Of a stretch of 64,000 nt of DNA, positions 27,304-36,552 are shown in pieces (the stretch's first letter is position 1; every line of letters starts with the position of its first letter). The position numbers and the translations under genes were made by a program. Origin of the DNA: Burkholderia pseudomultivorans (GTDB lineage: Bacteria; Pseudomonadota; Gammaproteobacteria; Burkholderiales; Burkholderiaceae); NCBI RefSeq assembly GCF_001718415.1, contig NZ_CP013378.1:3348001-3412000 (forward strand), given 5' to 3'. Under the pieces are notes generated by a model that saw only the letters and a list, made by a program, of their open reading frames with translations, did no database searches and had not been told where the DNA came from.

Positions 27304-28317
27304 TCAGCGCACCCGCACCACCACCTTGCCGAACGCGCCGCGCTCGAGATGATCGAGCGCGGCCGGCAGTTCGTCGAACGCGTACTCGCGTTCGATCACC
27401 GGCGTCAGCTTCAGCCAGTCCACCGCGCGCACCAGGTCCTCGAGCGCGCGCCGGTGCGCGACGCCGATCCCCTGCACGGTCGCACGCCCCGTCAGCAGCG
27501 GATACACGGAGGTCGTCAGCGCATCGCCGCCGAGATTGCCGATCACCGACACGCGGCCGCCCTGCACAAGCGACGCCAGCGAACGCCCGAAATTGTCCGC
27601 GCCCGCGAGTTCGAGCACGTGATCGGCGCCGCGTCCGCCGGTAAGCGCGCGCACCTCGGCCGCCCAGTCGGGCGTGCGGGTGCGGTTGATCCCGTCGTGC
27701 GCGCCGAGCCGTTTCGCGCGTTCCAGCTTCGCGTCGCTGCCCGACACGACGATCACGCGCGCGCCCTGCGCATGCGCGATCTGCACCGCGAACAAGGCGA
27801 CGCCGCCCGTGCCGATCACCACCACCGTATCGCCGGGCCGCGTCTTCGACGCTTCCGCGAGCGCATACCAGGCAGTCAGCCCCGCGCAGGTCAGCGTGCT
27901 CGCCTGCGCGGCGTCGAGCGTGCGCGGCGCCGCCACCAGCGAATCCTTGCCGAGCACCACGTATTCGGACAGCATGCCGGGGCCCGGCACGCCGAGCGGC
28001 ACGCTGCCGCGCGGCTGCAGCCCGTCCTGCCAGCCGGTGAAGAAGGTGCTGATCACCGCGTCGCCGGGCGCAAAGCCGTCGACGTCCGCGCCGGTCGCGA
28101 CGACTTGGCCGCGCATGTCCGAGCCGGGCACCAGCGGAAACGGCACCACCATCCCCATGCCGTCGCGCAGGATCAGCAGGTCGCGGTAGTTCAGCGCGAC
28201 CGCATCCACGCGCACCAGCACGTCGCGCGGCCCCGGCACGGGCACCGGCACGCGCGCGAGTTCAAGGTGTTGACGACCGAAAGCCGGCGATTGCCAGCGC
28301 TGCATGAGGGACGACAT
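27304..28317 (-). CDS. NAD(P)-dependent alcohol dehydrogenase, zinc-independent MDR type
   Basis: A 337-residue medium-chain dehydrogenase/reductase. The GroES-like domain shows DVLVRVDAVALNYRDLLIL and VPGSDMRGQVVATGADVDGF; the Rossmann domain has TVVVIGTGGVALFAVQIAHA (about 167-186) and VIVVSGSDAKLERAKRLGA. It lacks the four-cysteine structural zinc loop, and the usual catalytic zinc cysteine is replaced by Asn-Tyr-Arg, so it resembles quinone oxidoreductase-type enzymes. Start ATG 28317 gives the normal N-terminus. It is divergent from a LysR regulator with a 90-bp gap, a standard regulator/target layout. The substrate is unknown. Confidence 0.88.
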   Translation of the reverse strand: MSSLMQRWQSPAFGRQHLELARVPVPVPGPRDVLVRVDAVALNYRDLLILRDGMGMVVPFPLVPGSDMRGQVVATGADVDGFAPGDAVISTFFTGWQDGLQPRGSVPLGVPGPGMLSEYVVLGKDSLVAAPRTLDAAQASTLTCAGLTAWYALAEASKTRPGDTVVVIGTGGVALFAVQIAHAQGARVIVVSGSDAKLERAKRLGAHDGINRTRTPDWAAEVRALTGGRGADHVLELAGADNFGRSLASLVQGGRVSVIGNLGGDALTTSVYPLLTGRATVQGIGVAHRRALEDLVRAVDWLKLTPVIEREYAFDELPAALDHLERGAFGKVVVRVR

Positions 28318-28407
28318 GGCGACTCCGATAACGAAACAGGGAATCGGCAGGATAATGATTCCTCGATTCGCCATGTGGCGCGGTTTTCTCGACACAAAGT
28401 AGACAAA

Positions 28408-29325
28408 ATGGAACCAATCTCGCACGACCGGCTGGCCGGCATCAGCGCATTCGTCGCCGCGGTCGACGCCGGCAGCTTCGCGCAGGCGGCCGCGCGGCTC
28501 GGACAGACGCGCTCGGCGGTCGGCAAGGCCATCGGCCGGCTCGAGGCGCGGCTCGGCACGCGGCTGTTCGTGCGCACCACGCGACGGCTCGCCTTGACCG
28601 ACGACGGCCAGGCGTTCTACGAACGGTGCGCGCAGGCGCTGGAGGAACTCGACGCCGCGCAGCACATGCTCGAAGCGGGGCGTCGCGAAGCGGCCGGGCG
28701 GCTGCGCGTCAGTGCGCCCGTCGTGTTCGGGCGCCATCATCTGACGCCGCTGCTGCTCGATCTCGCGGACAGGCATCCGCGGCTGCAGGTCGAAGGACAT
28801 TTCACCGATCGCGTGGTCGACTTCGCGGACGAAGGCGTCGACCTCGCCATCCGCAGCGGCGCGCTGCCCGACAGCGATACGCTGGTCGCGCGCCCGCTCG
28901 GCATGCAGGCGATGGTCGTCTGTGCGTCGCCGGCATACCTGCGCGCGCATGCCGCGCCGCGCAGCACGGCCGAGCTCGGCGCGCACCGCTGCATCGTCTA
29001 TCTGCACGGCGGCCGCGCAAATCCGTGGACGTTGACGGAGCCGGATGGTCGCGTCGTGCAGCCCGCGCTGCCCTATCGGCTCGGTTTCGACGACATCGAC
29101 AGCCTGGTCGCGGCCGCGATGCGCGGTGCGGGGCTGGTGCACGTCCCCGAATGGCTGGTGCGCGATGCGCTGCGCACGGGCGCGCTGGTGCGCGTGATGG
29201 ACCACATGGCGTCGGCCGGCACGCCGATGCACGTGGTGTGGCCCGCGACGCGGTTTCTGCCGTACAAGTTGCGCGTGGCGATCGATGCGGTGCTGACGGC
29301 GCTTCCGCCGCTGCTCGCGAAGTAA
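28408..29325 (+). CDS. LysR-family transcriptional regulator
   Basis: A 305-residue LysR regulator. The helix-turn-helix region is DAGSFAQAAARLGQTRSAVG (about 20-39), followed by RTTRRLALTDDGQAFY. The effector domain includes RVSAPVVFGRHHLTPLLLDL and VDFADEGVDLAIRSGALPDS, typical of the large CrgA-like group. It is transcribed away from the MDR dehydrogenase gene; the 90-bp gap between them (28318-28407) is the likely binding region and includes TTTTCTCGACACAAAGTAGAC. I infer control of the dehydrogenase; the effector is unknown. Confidence 0.9.
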   Translation: MEPISHDRLAGISAFVAAVDAGSFAQAAARLGQTRSAVGKAIGRLEARLGTRLFVRTTRRLALTDDGQAFYERCAQALEELDAAQHMLEAGRREAAGRLRVSAPVVFGRHHLTPLLLDLADRHPRLQVEGHFTDRVVDFADEGVDLAIRSGALPDSDTLVARPLGMQAMVVCASPAYLRAHAAPRSTAELGAHRCIVYLHGGRANPWTLTEPDGRVVQPALPYRLGFDDIDSLVAAAMRGAGLVHVPEWLVRDALRTGALVRVMDHMASAGTPMHVVWPATRFLPYKLRVAIDAVLTALPPLLAK

Positions 29326-29378
29326 GCGGCCGGTTTCGGCGCGCGGCGGCGCATCACGACGTCACGCGTTGTCGTCGT

Positions 29379-30359
29379 TCACTTGCGATGGCGCATCAGG
29401 TCGCGCAGGGCGTCCAGCGCGGCATACCCGCCGAAGCCGAGCGCGACCGCGACGAACGGCACGCCGATCGCACACAGGATCAGGATCGCGCCCCACTGCT
29501 CGCCGAAACTGCGCACGACCGCATGGTCGGGATTGCGCGGGTCGTAGAGCACGCGCACGGTGTCGCCGGTATTCAGCGTGTTGCCGGTCGAAGACGAGCC
29601 TTGCGCGAAGGTGACGGTCCGGCCGGTGTCCGTCCTGAACGCGACGATCGCCGAATACAAGCTGCCGGCCTCCCGGCCGCTGCGCCTGCGTTCGGCCATT
29701 TCGACGACCTGCCCGGTCGTGTGGACGTAATCGCGAATCTGCTGCTGGTTGTGCAGGTAGAGCGCAGCCGCGCCGCCCAACGCGCCTCCGCCGAGCAGCA
29801 GCGGCAGTCCGACGACGACCGCGAGCCCGGCCCAGATGCTCATCTCTTCGGCCCGCGGTTCGGACCGGGCCGCAGCTCGACGCTCGGCCTCGGCGGCCAG
29901 AGCCTGCCCCGACGACGCGGACGGGCCGTCCCGTGCGAACAGCATGCCGATCCCGGCGAATACGACGCCGACGACGGTCAGGATCAGGATCCCGAACCAA
30001 CGCTCGAAGAACCCGGCGAATATCACGCCGTCCGCCGGATGGGCCGGATCGTAGTAAAGCCGGGCCTGGTCACCGCGGTTCGCGCCCGGCGACGTCGACG
30101 CGAGATGCCCGGTCACCTTCACGACCTCGCCATCGGCCGTCACGAACTGATAGACCGTCCGATAGTGGCCGGTGTCGTAACCGTCGTGCGAAAAGCCGAC
30201 GACGACGGCCTCGGCAGCCACCATCCGGTGAGTGGCCGCGATCGACGTATAGATCCAGACGGCCGCGCTCGCCAGCAGTACCACGCCGATCAGCAGGAAC
30301 ACGTTCACGCGCCGGCGCGCATGAGCGCGCGCCACGTCGGTCGCATGCTTCGGCATCAT
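29379..30359 (-). CDS. Membrane protein with two DUF3592 domains
   Basis: A 326-residue protein made of two similar halves. Each half has a membrane segment (about 18-38, FLLIGVVLLASAAVWIY; and about 180-203, AGLAVVVGLPLLLGG), then a beta-rich extracytoplasmic DUF3592 part ending in a YDP motif (ARLYYDPAHPAD; VRVLYDPRNPD), then another hydrophobic segment (FGILILTVVGVVFAGIGML; WGAILILCAIGVPFVAVAL). This points to an internal gene duplication. The linker between halves is Ala/Glu-rich. The start at 30359 overlaps the stop of a putative small ORF by ATGA. The function of DUF3592 is unknown. Confidence 0.82.
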   Translation of the reverse strand: MMPKHATDVARAHARRRVNVFLLIGVVLLASAAVWIYTSIAATHRMVAAEAVVVGFSHDGYDTGHYRTVYQFVTADGEVVKVTGHLASTSPGANRGDQARLYYDPAHPADGVIFAGFFERWFGILILTVVGVVFAGIGMLFARDGPSASSGQALAAEAERRAAARSEPRAEEMSIWAGLAVVVGLPLLLGGGALGGAAALYLHNQQQIRDYVHTTGQVVEMAERRRSGREAGSLYSAIVAFRTDTGRTVTFAQGSSSTGNTLNTGDTVRVLYDPRNPDHAVVRSFGEQWGAILILCAIGVPFVAVALGFGGYAALDALRDLMRHRK

Positions 30360-30523
30360 TGTCCCGCCGGCCCGGCCTGAATCAACGCGCAGCGACAGCG
30401 CGCGTCGGCGCCATTCTTGCCCGGCGGCGCATTCGTGTCGGTGCGCGCCATCGCGGCAGACGACGAAAGCAGTGCCCCGCCGATCCGCAGCCGATTCGCG
30501 CCTTTCCGAATCGATACCCGCAC
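30356..30523 (-). CDS. Putative 55-residue secreted small protein
   Basis: I do not recognise this small frame. It starts at GTG 30523 after AGAAGAAAA and reads a basic start (RKGANRLR), a hydrophobic core (IGGALLSSSAAMA) with a good signal-peptidase site, then about 29 mature residues with NAPPGKNGADARCRC and a final GPAGQ. Its TGA overlaps the ATG of the DUF3592 gene (ATGA), suggesting coupled translation. A close cysteine pair (CRC) is notable. Support is positional and compositional only; the rest of the 323-bp gap (to 30682) shows nothing else. Confidence 0.3.
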   Translation of the reverse strand: MRVSIRKGANRLRIGGALLSSSAAMARTDTNAPPGKNGADARCRCALIQAGPAGQ

Positions 30524-30682
30524 TTTTCTTCTTGTCGAACCGGCTCTCGCCACGCTGTCGCTCCGTGATGCCTCTGTCGGGCGACATGATACCGTCCGCA
30601 GCGCTCGCCTCCGCAAACCGTCGCTCGCAGCCCGCCACGCGCACTCGCGCGAACGATTCGCCCCGGCGCCGTCACGATCGCC

Positions 30683-32083
30683 TCACCGCGCCACCACCCG
30701 ATTCCGCCCCTCCCGCTTCGCCTGATACAGCCGCTCGTCGACCGCCCGCAGCAACGCATCGACCGTACTCCCGTCGACGCCATACTGCGCGACGCCGACG
30801 CTGACCGTCACCTGCACGCGCTTGAAGTCGAGCCCGAACGGCGAACTCGCGATCGACGAACGCACCCGTTCGGCCGTCATCCGTGCGCCTTCGAGCGGCA
30901 TCTCCGGCAACAGCGCCATGAACTCCTCGCCGCCGACCCGCGCGAGCCCGCCCGCGGGCCGGATCGCGTCGAGGCACTGGCGCACGACGCCGCGCAGCAC
31001 TTCGTCGCCGATCTGATGCCCGTATGCATCGTTGATGTTCTTGAAGTTGTCGAGATCGAGCGCGAGCAGGCAGAACGGCGTGCCGTCGCGCTCCGCGCGC
31101 ACGATCTCGCGTTCGACCTGCGCGATGAACTGGCGCCGGTTCGACGCGCCCGTCATCGGATCGGTCGCGGCCATGTATTCGAGTTTCTGGTTCGTGCGGC
31201 GCAGTTCCTGCAGTGCGCTCTCGGTGCGCGCCATCGATTCCGACAGCCGGCTCATCAGGTCTTCCTGGCTGTAGATCGCGGAGAACGAGCGGGTCGTCTG
31301 CAGCGCCTGCACCACGCCATAGCTGAGCAGGAAGAAGCCGCCCGCGAAAATCGCATGCGCGAGCCACCACATGTGATTCCACGGCTTGCCGAGAATGAAC
31401 GCGAGCGACGACAGCGCGAACGCCATGATCGACACGCCGTAGATCACCATCAGCGGCGAACGGATCCGGCGCGCGAGCAGCACGCCGACGTTCAGCAGCG
31501 AGAACACCAGCGCGCCGCCCTCCATCGACAGCCGCGTGCCGAGCGCGCCCGCCACCGGCGAATACGCGACGTACGCGACCGCGACATCGACCAGCGCGAA
31601 AAACACGACCCACGGCAGCCACGTGCGGACGCTCGTGCGCTTCTCGATGCGGTCCGACGGGCGCGAGTACGACATCAGGCCGATCAGCAGCAGGATCGAC
31701 ATCACGAGCCGCGACGCGGGCCCGTACAGCAGGAACAGCCAGATGTTGTGATGCGCCATCCCGGTGAACATGCCGTGCAGCGCATAGATCACCGCGAAGC
31801 CGAGGAAGCCGAGCGTCAGCCAGCGCAGCAGCGGCTCGCCCGACGACCGGTAGCAGACCCAAGTCACGTACGTGACGAACGCGCCCTCGAGCGTCGCGGC
31901 CGCGATTGCGATTTCATGGAAGGCGTGATTCTCGAATGTCAGGCGCGAGTCGCCGAAGAACCACAGATAGGCGATCAGATAGGCCGGCAGCAACGCGAAT
32001 CCGACCAGCAGGCATTTTGCGTAAAGCCGCGCGGCCGCGCTGACGACGCGCGGCGGCTCCCCGGCTGCATAAGTCGTGCTCAA
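30683..32083 (-). CDS. Membrane-bound diguanylate cyclase (GGDEF)
   Basis: Makes cyclic di-GMP from two GTP. About 466 residues: seven or so hydrophobic segments in the first 240 residues (LLVGFALLPAYLIAYLWFFG, LRWLTLGFLGFAVIYALHG and others) form a membrane sensor, then a short coiled linker (SRLSESMARTESALQELRRT), then the GGDEF domain with TDPMTGASNRRQF and the active site RVGGEEFMALLPE. The RxxD inhibitory site is absent (RPAG instead), so product inhibition by that route is unlikely. Start is uncertain: a TTG at 32083 has GGGGA upstream and puts the first membrane segment close to the N-terminus; an ATG at 32209 would add a basic stretch. Confidence 0.88.
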   Translation of the reverse strand: MSTTYAAGEPPRVVSAAARLYAKCLLVGFALLPAYLIAYLWFFGDSRLTFENHAFHEIAIAAATLEGAFVTYVTWVCYRSSGEPLLRWLTLGFLGFAVIYALHGMFTGMAHHNIWLFLLYGPASRLVMSILLLIGLMSYSRPSDRIEKRTSVRTWLPWVVFFALVDVAVAYVAYSPVAGALGTRLSMEGGALVFSLLNVGVLLARRIRSPLMVIYGVSIMAFALSSLAFILGKPWNHMWWLAHAIFAGGFFLLSYGVVQALQTTRSFSAIYSQEDLMSRLSESMARTESALQELRRTNQKLEYMAATDPMTGASNRRQFIAQVEREIVRAERDGTPFCLLALDLDNFKNINDAYGHQIGDEVLRGVVRQCLDAIRPAGGLARVGGEEFMALLPEMPLEGARMTAERVRSSIASSPFGLDFKRVQVTVSVGVAQYGVDGSTVDALLRAVDERLYQAKREGRNRVVAR

Positions 32084-32386
32084 TTCGGTCCCCGATCGAT
32101 CTGCTGCGTGGTTCCGGCACCGGGACGCACGGCGCATCGCCTGTGGCCGGCGAGCGGACACGCGTCGCGCGCCGGCACGATGCGCGCCAGCCGTCCCGCC
32201 GAAAGGCAAACGTCAGAGCAAGTATAGGTGCGGCAATTCGTTTGACAAGTCAGGGGAAACGGCATTGCCAAATGGATGCAGATTGCCTACCGTCCGGCTC
32301 GAATGGCCGGCCGCACCGGCCGTTCGCGCGGGCGTCGCGGCCGCAGGCTTCGACGCAGCGAAGCCGCGGCCGGCGCCCGGCAAATA
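32084..32386. other. 303-bp gap between cyclase and thiolase genes
   Basis: This region holds the upstream region of the cyclase gene and the 3' flank of the thiolase operon. A GC-rich inverted repeat, GGCCGGCC with a following CGGCCG, lies near 32304-32322 but has no T run. I see no gene in it and no convincing promoter hexamers. Confidence 0.5.
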
Positions 32387-33565
32387 TCAGACGATTTCGA
32401 ACAGCCCGGCGGCGCCCTGTCCGCCGCCGATGCACATCGTGACGACCGCGTATTTGACGCCGCGCCGCTTGCCTTCGATCAGCGCATGGCCGGTCAGGCG
32501 CGCGCCCGACACGCCGTAGGGATGGCCGACCGCGATCGCGCCGCCGTTTACGTTCAGGCGATCCTCAGGAATCCCCAGCGTGTCGCGGCAGTACAGCACC
32601 TGCACCGCGAACGCTTCGTTCAGCTCCCACAGACCGATGTCGTCGACCGTCAGGCCGGCCCGCTTCAGCAGCTTCGGCACCGCGAACACGGGGCCGATGC
32701 CCATCTCGTCGGGTTCGCAGCCGGCCACCGCGAAGCCGCGGAACACGCCGAGCGGCTGCAGCCCTTCGCGCTGCGCGAGATCCGCGTTCATCACCACGCA
32801 CGCGGCGGCGCCGTCGGAGAACTGGCTCGCGTTGCCCGCGGTGATCACGCCGCCCGGCACGGCCGAACGGATCTTCGACACGCCTTCGAGCGTCGTGTCG
32901 GGCCGGATGCCCTCGTCGGCCGATACCGTCACTTCCTTCGTGAACAGGCGGCCGGTCGCCTTGTCGGCGATGCCGGCGCGCACGGTGATCGGCACGATCT
33001 CGTCGCGGAACAACCCGGCCTCCTGCGCCGCCGCGGCCTTCAGCTGCGAGCCCACGCCGTACTCGTCCTGCCGCTCCTTCGAGATGCCGTAGCGCTTCGC
33101 GACGTTCTCGGCGGTCTGCAGCATGTTCCAGTAGATCTCGGGCTTGTGCTCGAGCAGCCAGCCTTCCTGCACCATGTGCCGGTTCATCTCGTTCTGCACG
33201 CACGAGATCGATTCGACGCCGCCGGCGACATACACGTCGCCCTCGCCCGCGATGATCCGCTGCGCGGCGAGCGCGATCGTCTGCAGCCCTGACGAGCAGA
33301 AACGGTTCACCGTCATGCCCGGCACCGTCACCGGCAGCCCGGCGCGCAGCGCGATCTGCCGCGCGATATTGGCGCCGGTCGCGCCTTCGGGATTCGCGCA
33401 GCCCATGATCACGTCCTCGGCGCGGGCCGGGTCGAGCTTCGCGCGTTCGAGCGCGGCCGCGACCACGTGGCCGCCGAGCGTCGCGCCATGCGTCATGTTG
33501 AATGCGCCGCGCCACGATTTCGCGAGCGGCGTGCGTGCGGTCGAAACGATTACGGCTTCGGTCAT
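32387..33565 (-). CDS. Acetyl-CoA acyltransferase (thiolase, FadA-like)
   Basis: Cleaves 3-ketoacyl-CoA to acetyl-CoA and a shortened acyl-CoA, the last beta-oxidation step. 392 residues with the nucleophilic cysteine in [18 protein letters not shown] (about Cys89), [27 protein letters not shown] (catalytic His) and the second cysteine in [14 protein letters not shown]. The order matches degradative thiolases. An AAGGAGACTCGC ribosome site precedes the ATG. It is the last gene of a leftward operon with the nicotinamidase, FadB-like and acyl-CoA ligase genes upstream. Confidence 0.93.
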   Translation of the reverse strand: MTEAVIVSTARTPLAKSWRGAFNMTHGATLGGHVVAAALERAKLDPARAEDVIMGCANPEGATGANIARQIALRAGLPVTVPGMTVNRFCSSGLQTIALAAQRIIAGEGDVYVAGGVESISCVQNEMNRHMVQEGWLLEHKPEIYWNMLQTAENVAKRYGISKERQDEYGVGSQLKAAAAQEAGLFRDEIVPITVRAGIADKATGRLFTKEVTVSADEGIRPDTTLEGVSKIRSAVPGGVITAGNASQFSDGAAACVVMNADLAQREGLQPLGVFRGFAVAGCEPDEMGIGPVFAVPKLLKRAGLTVDDIGLWELNEAFAVQVLYCRDTLGIPEDRLNVNGGAIAVGHPYGVSGARLTGHALIEGKRRGVKYAVVTMCIGGGQGAAGLFEIV

Positions 33566-33614
33566 GCGAGTCTCCTTCGGTCCTGCTTCATGTCCTGAAT
33601 CGAACGGGAATGCG

Positions 33615-34247
33615 CTACGCCGTCGGGCGCGCGCCCGCGGACGTCACATGCGCGACGCCCGCCGCCTGCATCTGCTGCCATGCGTGCGCGAGCGACCCGT
33701 TGAGGTCGATCGCCCGGCACGCATCGTTGATTACCGCGGCCTCGAAGCCCGCCGCGCGCGCGTCGAGCGCCGACCAGGCGACGCAATAGTCGGTCGCGAG
33801 CCCGCAGCACCACACGCGCTTCGCGCCGATCTCGCGCAGATAGCCGGCAAGCCCGGTGCGCGTCGTGCGGTCGGCTTCGACGAACGCGGAATAGCTGTCG
33901 ACCTGCGCGTCGCAGCCCTTGCGGATCACGAGTTGCGCATGCGGAATGTCGAGGTCGCGATGCAGCGCCGCGCCGTCGGTGTCCTGCACGCAGTGCACGG
34001 GCCACAGCACCTGTTCGCCGTACGGCAGCGCGACCGTCGAGAACGGCTCGCGCCCCGGATGGTTCGCCGCGAACGACACGTGGTCGCGCGGATGCCAGTC
34101 CTGCGTCACCACGACCCGGTCGAAGCGCCGCGCGAGCGCGTTGATCACGGGCACGACCGCGTCGCCGTCCGCCACCGCGAGCGCGCCGCCCGGCATGAAG
34201 TCGTACTGCACGTCGATCACGAGCAGCACGTCGTCGGTGCGTTTCAT
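33615..34247 (-). CDS. pncA: Nicotinamidase
   Basis: Deamidates nicotinamide to nicotinate for NAD salvage. 210 residues with the catalytic Asp in [16 protein letters not shown] (about Asp12), metal ligands in [13 protein letters not shown] (Asp/His/His), Lys in [14 protein letters not shown] and the nucleophilic Cys in [17 protein letters not shown]. The ATG at 34247 follows AAGGAGACACGC, almost the same leader as the thiolase gene. It sits between the FadB-like gene (45 bp) and the thiolase gene (49 bp) in one direction, an unusual insertion of an NAD-salvage gene into a beta-oxidation operon. Confidence 0.94.
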   Translation of the reverse strand: MKRTDDVLLVIDVQYDFMPGGALAVADGDAVVPVINALARRFDRVVVTQDWHPRDHVSFAANHPGREPFSTVALPYGEQVLWPVHCVQDTDGAALHRDLDIPHAQLVIRKGCDAQVDSYSAFVEADRTTRTGLAGYLREIGAKRVWCCGLATDYCVAWSALDARAAGFEAAVINDACRAIDLNGSLAHAWQQMQAAGVAHVTSAGARPTA

Positions 34248-34292
34248 TGCGTGTCTCCTTGCAAGGCCGGTTGCGCGATCGCGCGACCGGCG

Positions 34293-36377
34293 TCAGCCGT
34301 TGAACCCGCGCCCGGCCTTCGCGAGCTCGGCGATCGACGGCGCGAGCTGCCACGCGTCGCCGTTCGGCGCAGCCGCATAGCGGCGAATCGCGCGCTCGAC
34401 GTTGTACAGGCCGACCATGTCGGCGTACAGCATCGGGCCGCCTCGCCACAGCGGAAAGCCATAGCCGGTCAGATAAACCATGTCGATGTCGGACGCCTTC
34501 GACGCGATCTTCTCCTCGAGGATCTTCGCGCCTTCGTTGACGAGCGCGAACACGAGCCGCTCGACGATCTCGTCGTCGCCGATCCTGCGCCGCTCGATGC
34601 CGCGCTCCTGCGAATACGCGACGACCATTTCGTCCACCAGCGCCGACGGCCTGGCCTTGCGGTCGCCCGGCACGTAGTCGTACCAGCCGGCGCCCGTCTT
34701 CTGGCCGAAGCGACCCTGCTCGCACAGCCGGTCGGCGATCTTCGAATAATGGAGGTCGGGCTTCTCGACATAGCGGCGCTTGCGGATCGCCCAGCCGATG
34801 TCGTTGCCCGCGAGGTCGCTCATCCGGAACGGGCCCATCGCGAAACCGAACTTCTCGATCGCGCGATCGACCTGCGCGGGCAGCGCGCCTTCCTCGAGCA
34901 TGAACAGCGCCTGGCGGATGTACTGCTCGATCATCCGGTTGCCGATGAAGCCGTCGCACACGCCGGACACGACCGCCGTCTTGCGGATCTTCTTCGCGAC
35001 CGCCATCACGGTCGCGAGCACGTCCTTCGCGGTCTGCGCGCCGCGCACGACTTCGAGCAGCTTCATCACGTTCGCCGGGCTGAAGAAATGCATGCCGACC
35101 ACGTCCTGCGGACGCTTCGTGAACGCGGCGATCTTGTCGACGTCGAGCGTCGACGTGTTCGACGCGAGGATCGCGCCGCGCTTCGCGACTTCATCGAGCT
35201 TGCGGAACACCTGCTCCTTCACGCCGAGTTCCTCGAACACGGCCTCGATGATCAGGTCCGCGTCCTTCAGGTCGTCGTAGGACAGCGTCGGCGCAATCAG
35301 CGCCATGCGCGCATCGAGCTTCTCCTGCGTGAGCTTGCCCTTCTTCACCTGCGCGTCGTAGTTCTTGCGGATCGTCGCCAGCCCGCGGTCGAGCGCGTCC
35401 TGCTTCGTTTCGAGCAGCGTGACGGGCAGCCCCGCGTTGACGAAGTTCATCGCGATCCCGCCGCCCATCGTGCCCGCGCCGATCACCGCGACGCGGCGGA
35501 TCTCGCGCAGCGGCGTATCGGCCGGCACGTCGGGAATCTTGCTCGCCGCGCGCTCGCCGAAGAACGCGTGCCGCAGCGCGCGGCTTTCCGGCGTCATCAT
35601 CAGCGCGACGAAGCCCTCGCGCTCCGCGATGCTGCCCTTGTCGAAACCGTTCAGCACGCCCGCCTCGATCGCGTCGATGCACTTGTGCGGCGCGGGGAAA
35701 TTCGGCGCGGCGGCCTTCGCGGAATTGCGCGCGAACTGGATGAAACCCGCGGCATTCTCGTGCACGATCTTGCGGTCGCGCACACGCGGATGCAGCCCCG
35801 GCTGCGCGCCGACCTTGCGCGCGAACGCGACGGCCGCGTCGAGCAGCTCGCCGTCGACCATCTCGTCGAACAGCCCGCTTTTCGCGAGCTGCTCCGATGG
35901 CACCGGCGCGCCCGACACGATCATGTTCAGGGCCGTTTCGAGCCCGACCGCGCGCGGCAGGCGCTGCGTGCCGCCCGCCCCCGGCAGCAGCCCGAGCTTC
36001 ACCTCGGGCAGCGCGACCTGCGCGCCGGGCGCCGCGACGCGATAGTGCGCGCCGAGCGCGAGTTCGAGGCCGCCGCCCATCACGACGCTGTGCAGCGCCG
36101 CGACGACCGGCTTCGCGCTGGCTTCCACCGCGCGGATCACGGTATGCAGCGTCGGCTCCTGCAGCGCCTTCGGCGTATTGAATTCGGTGATGTCGGCGCC
36201 GCCCGAGAACGCACGGCCCGCGCCCGTCAGCACGATCGCCGTGACCGACGGATCCTGCGCGGCGCGATCGAGCGCGTCCATGACGCCCAGCCGCGTCGAC
36301 AGGTCGAGCCCGTTGACGGGCGGATTGTTGAGCGTGATGACGGCCACGCCGTCGCGAGTCGAGTAATCCACTGCCAT
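34293..36377 (-). CDS. FadB-like enoyl-CoA hydratase / 3-hydroxyacyl-CoA dehydrogenase
   Basis: A bifunctional beta-oxidation enzyme of 694 residues. The N-terminal crotonase domain has GRAFSGGADITEF (about 60-72) and VMGGGLELALGAHYRVA (about 97-113) with catalytic Glu. The C-terminal dehydrogenase domain has the NAD motif VAVIGAGTMGGGIAMNFV (about 297-314), the catalytic His in VGMHFFSPANVMKLLEVV, and GFIGNRM. Start ATG 36377 follows GGAGGCAGGCAG. Length is close to monofunctional-chain FadB/FadJ homologues. It lies between the acyl-CoA ligase and nicotinamidase genes in the same operon. Confidence 0.93.
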   Translation of the reverse strand: MAVDYSTRDGVAVITLNNPPVNGLDLSTRLGVMDALDRAAQDPSVTAIVLTGAGRAFSGGADITEFNTPKALQEPTLHTVIRAVEASAKPVVAALHSVVMGGGLELALGAHYRVAAPGAQVALPEVKLGLLPGAGGTQRLPRAVGLETALNMIVSGAPVPSEQLAKSGLFDEMVDGELLDAAVAFARKVGAQPGLHPRVRDRKIVHENAAGFIQFARNSAKAAAPNFPAPHKCIDAIEAGVLNGFDKGSIAEREGFVALMMTPESRALRHAFFGERAASKIPDVPADTPLREIRRVAVIGAGTMGGGIAMNFVNAGLPVTLLETKQDALDRGLATIRKNYDAQVKKGKLTQEKLDARMALIAPTLSYDDLKDADLIIEAVFEELGVKEQVFRKLDEVAKRGAILASNTSTLDVDKIAAFTKRPQDVVGMHFFSPANVMKLLEVVRGAQTAKDVLATVMAVAKKIRKTAVVSGVCDGFIGNRMIEQYIRQALFMLEEGALPAQVDRAIEKFGFAMGPFRMSDLAGNDIGWAIRKRRYVEKPDLHYSKIADRLCEQGRFGQKTGAGWYDYVPGDRKARPSALVDEMVVAYSQERGIERRRIGDDEIVERLVFALVNEGAKILEEKIASKASDIDMVYLTGYGFPLWRGGPMLYADMVGLYNVERAIRRYAAAPNGDAWQLAPSIAELAKAGRGFNG

Positions 36378-36552
36378 CTGCCTGCCTCCATGCATCGCGC
36401 GCCGGGGTGGCTGCGCTTCATTGTGCGCGGTCGAACGGCCGCATGTCCGGATCGAACGGAGGCAGCATACAACGAAAAAGCACGGTCGTTCAATTTGATT
36501 TTTTCCCGATCCGGGGGCCGGATCGGGCGACCGCGCGCAGCGCAAACCGGCG

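Noticed and set aside
32276..32386. Small gene between the cyclase and thiolase genes
   Set aside because: Short frames on both strands lack start sites and composition typical of genes here.
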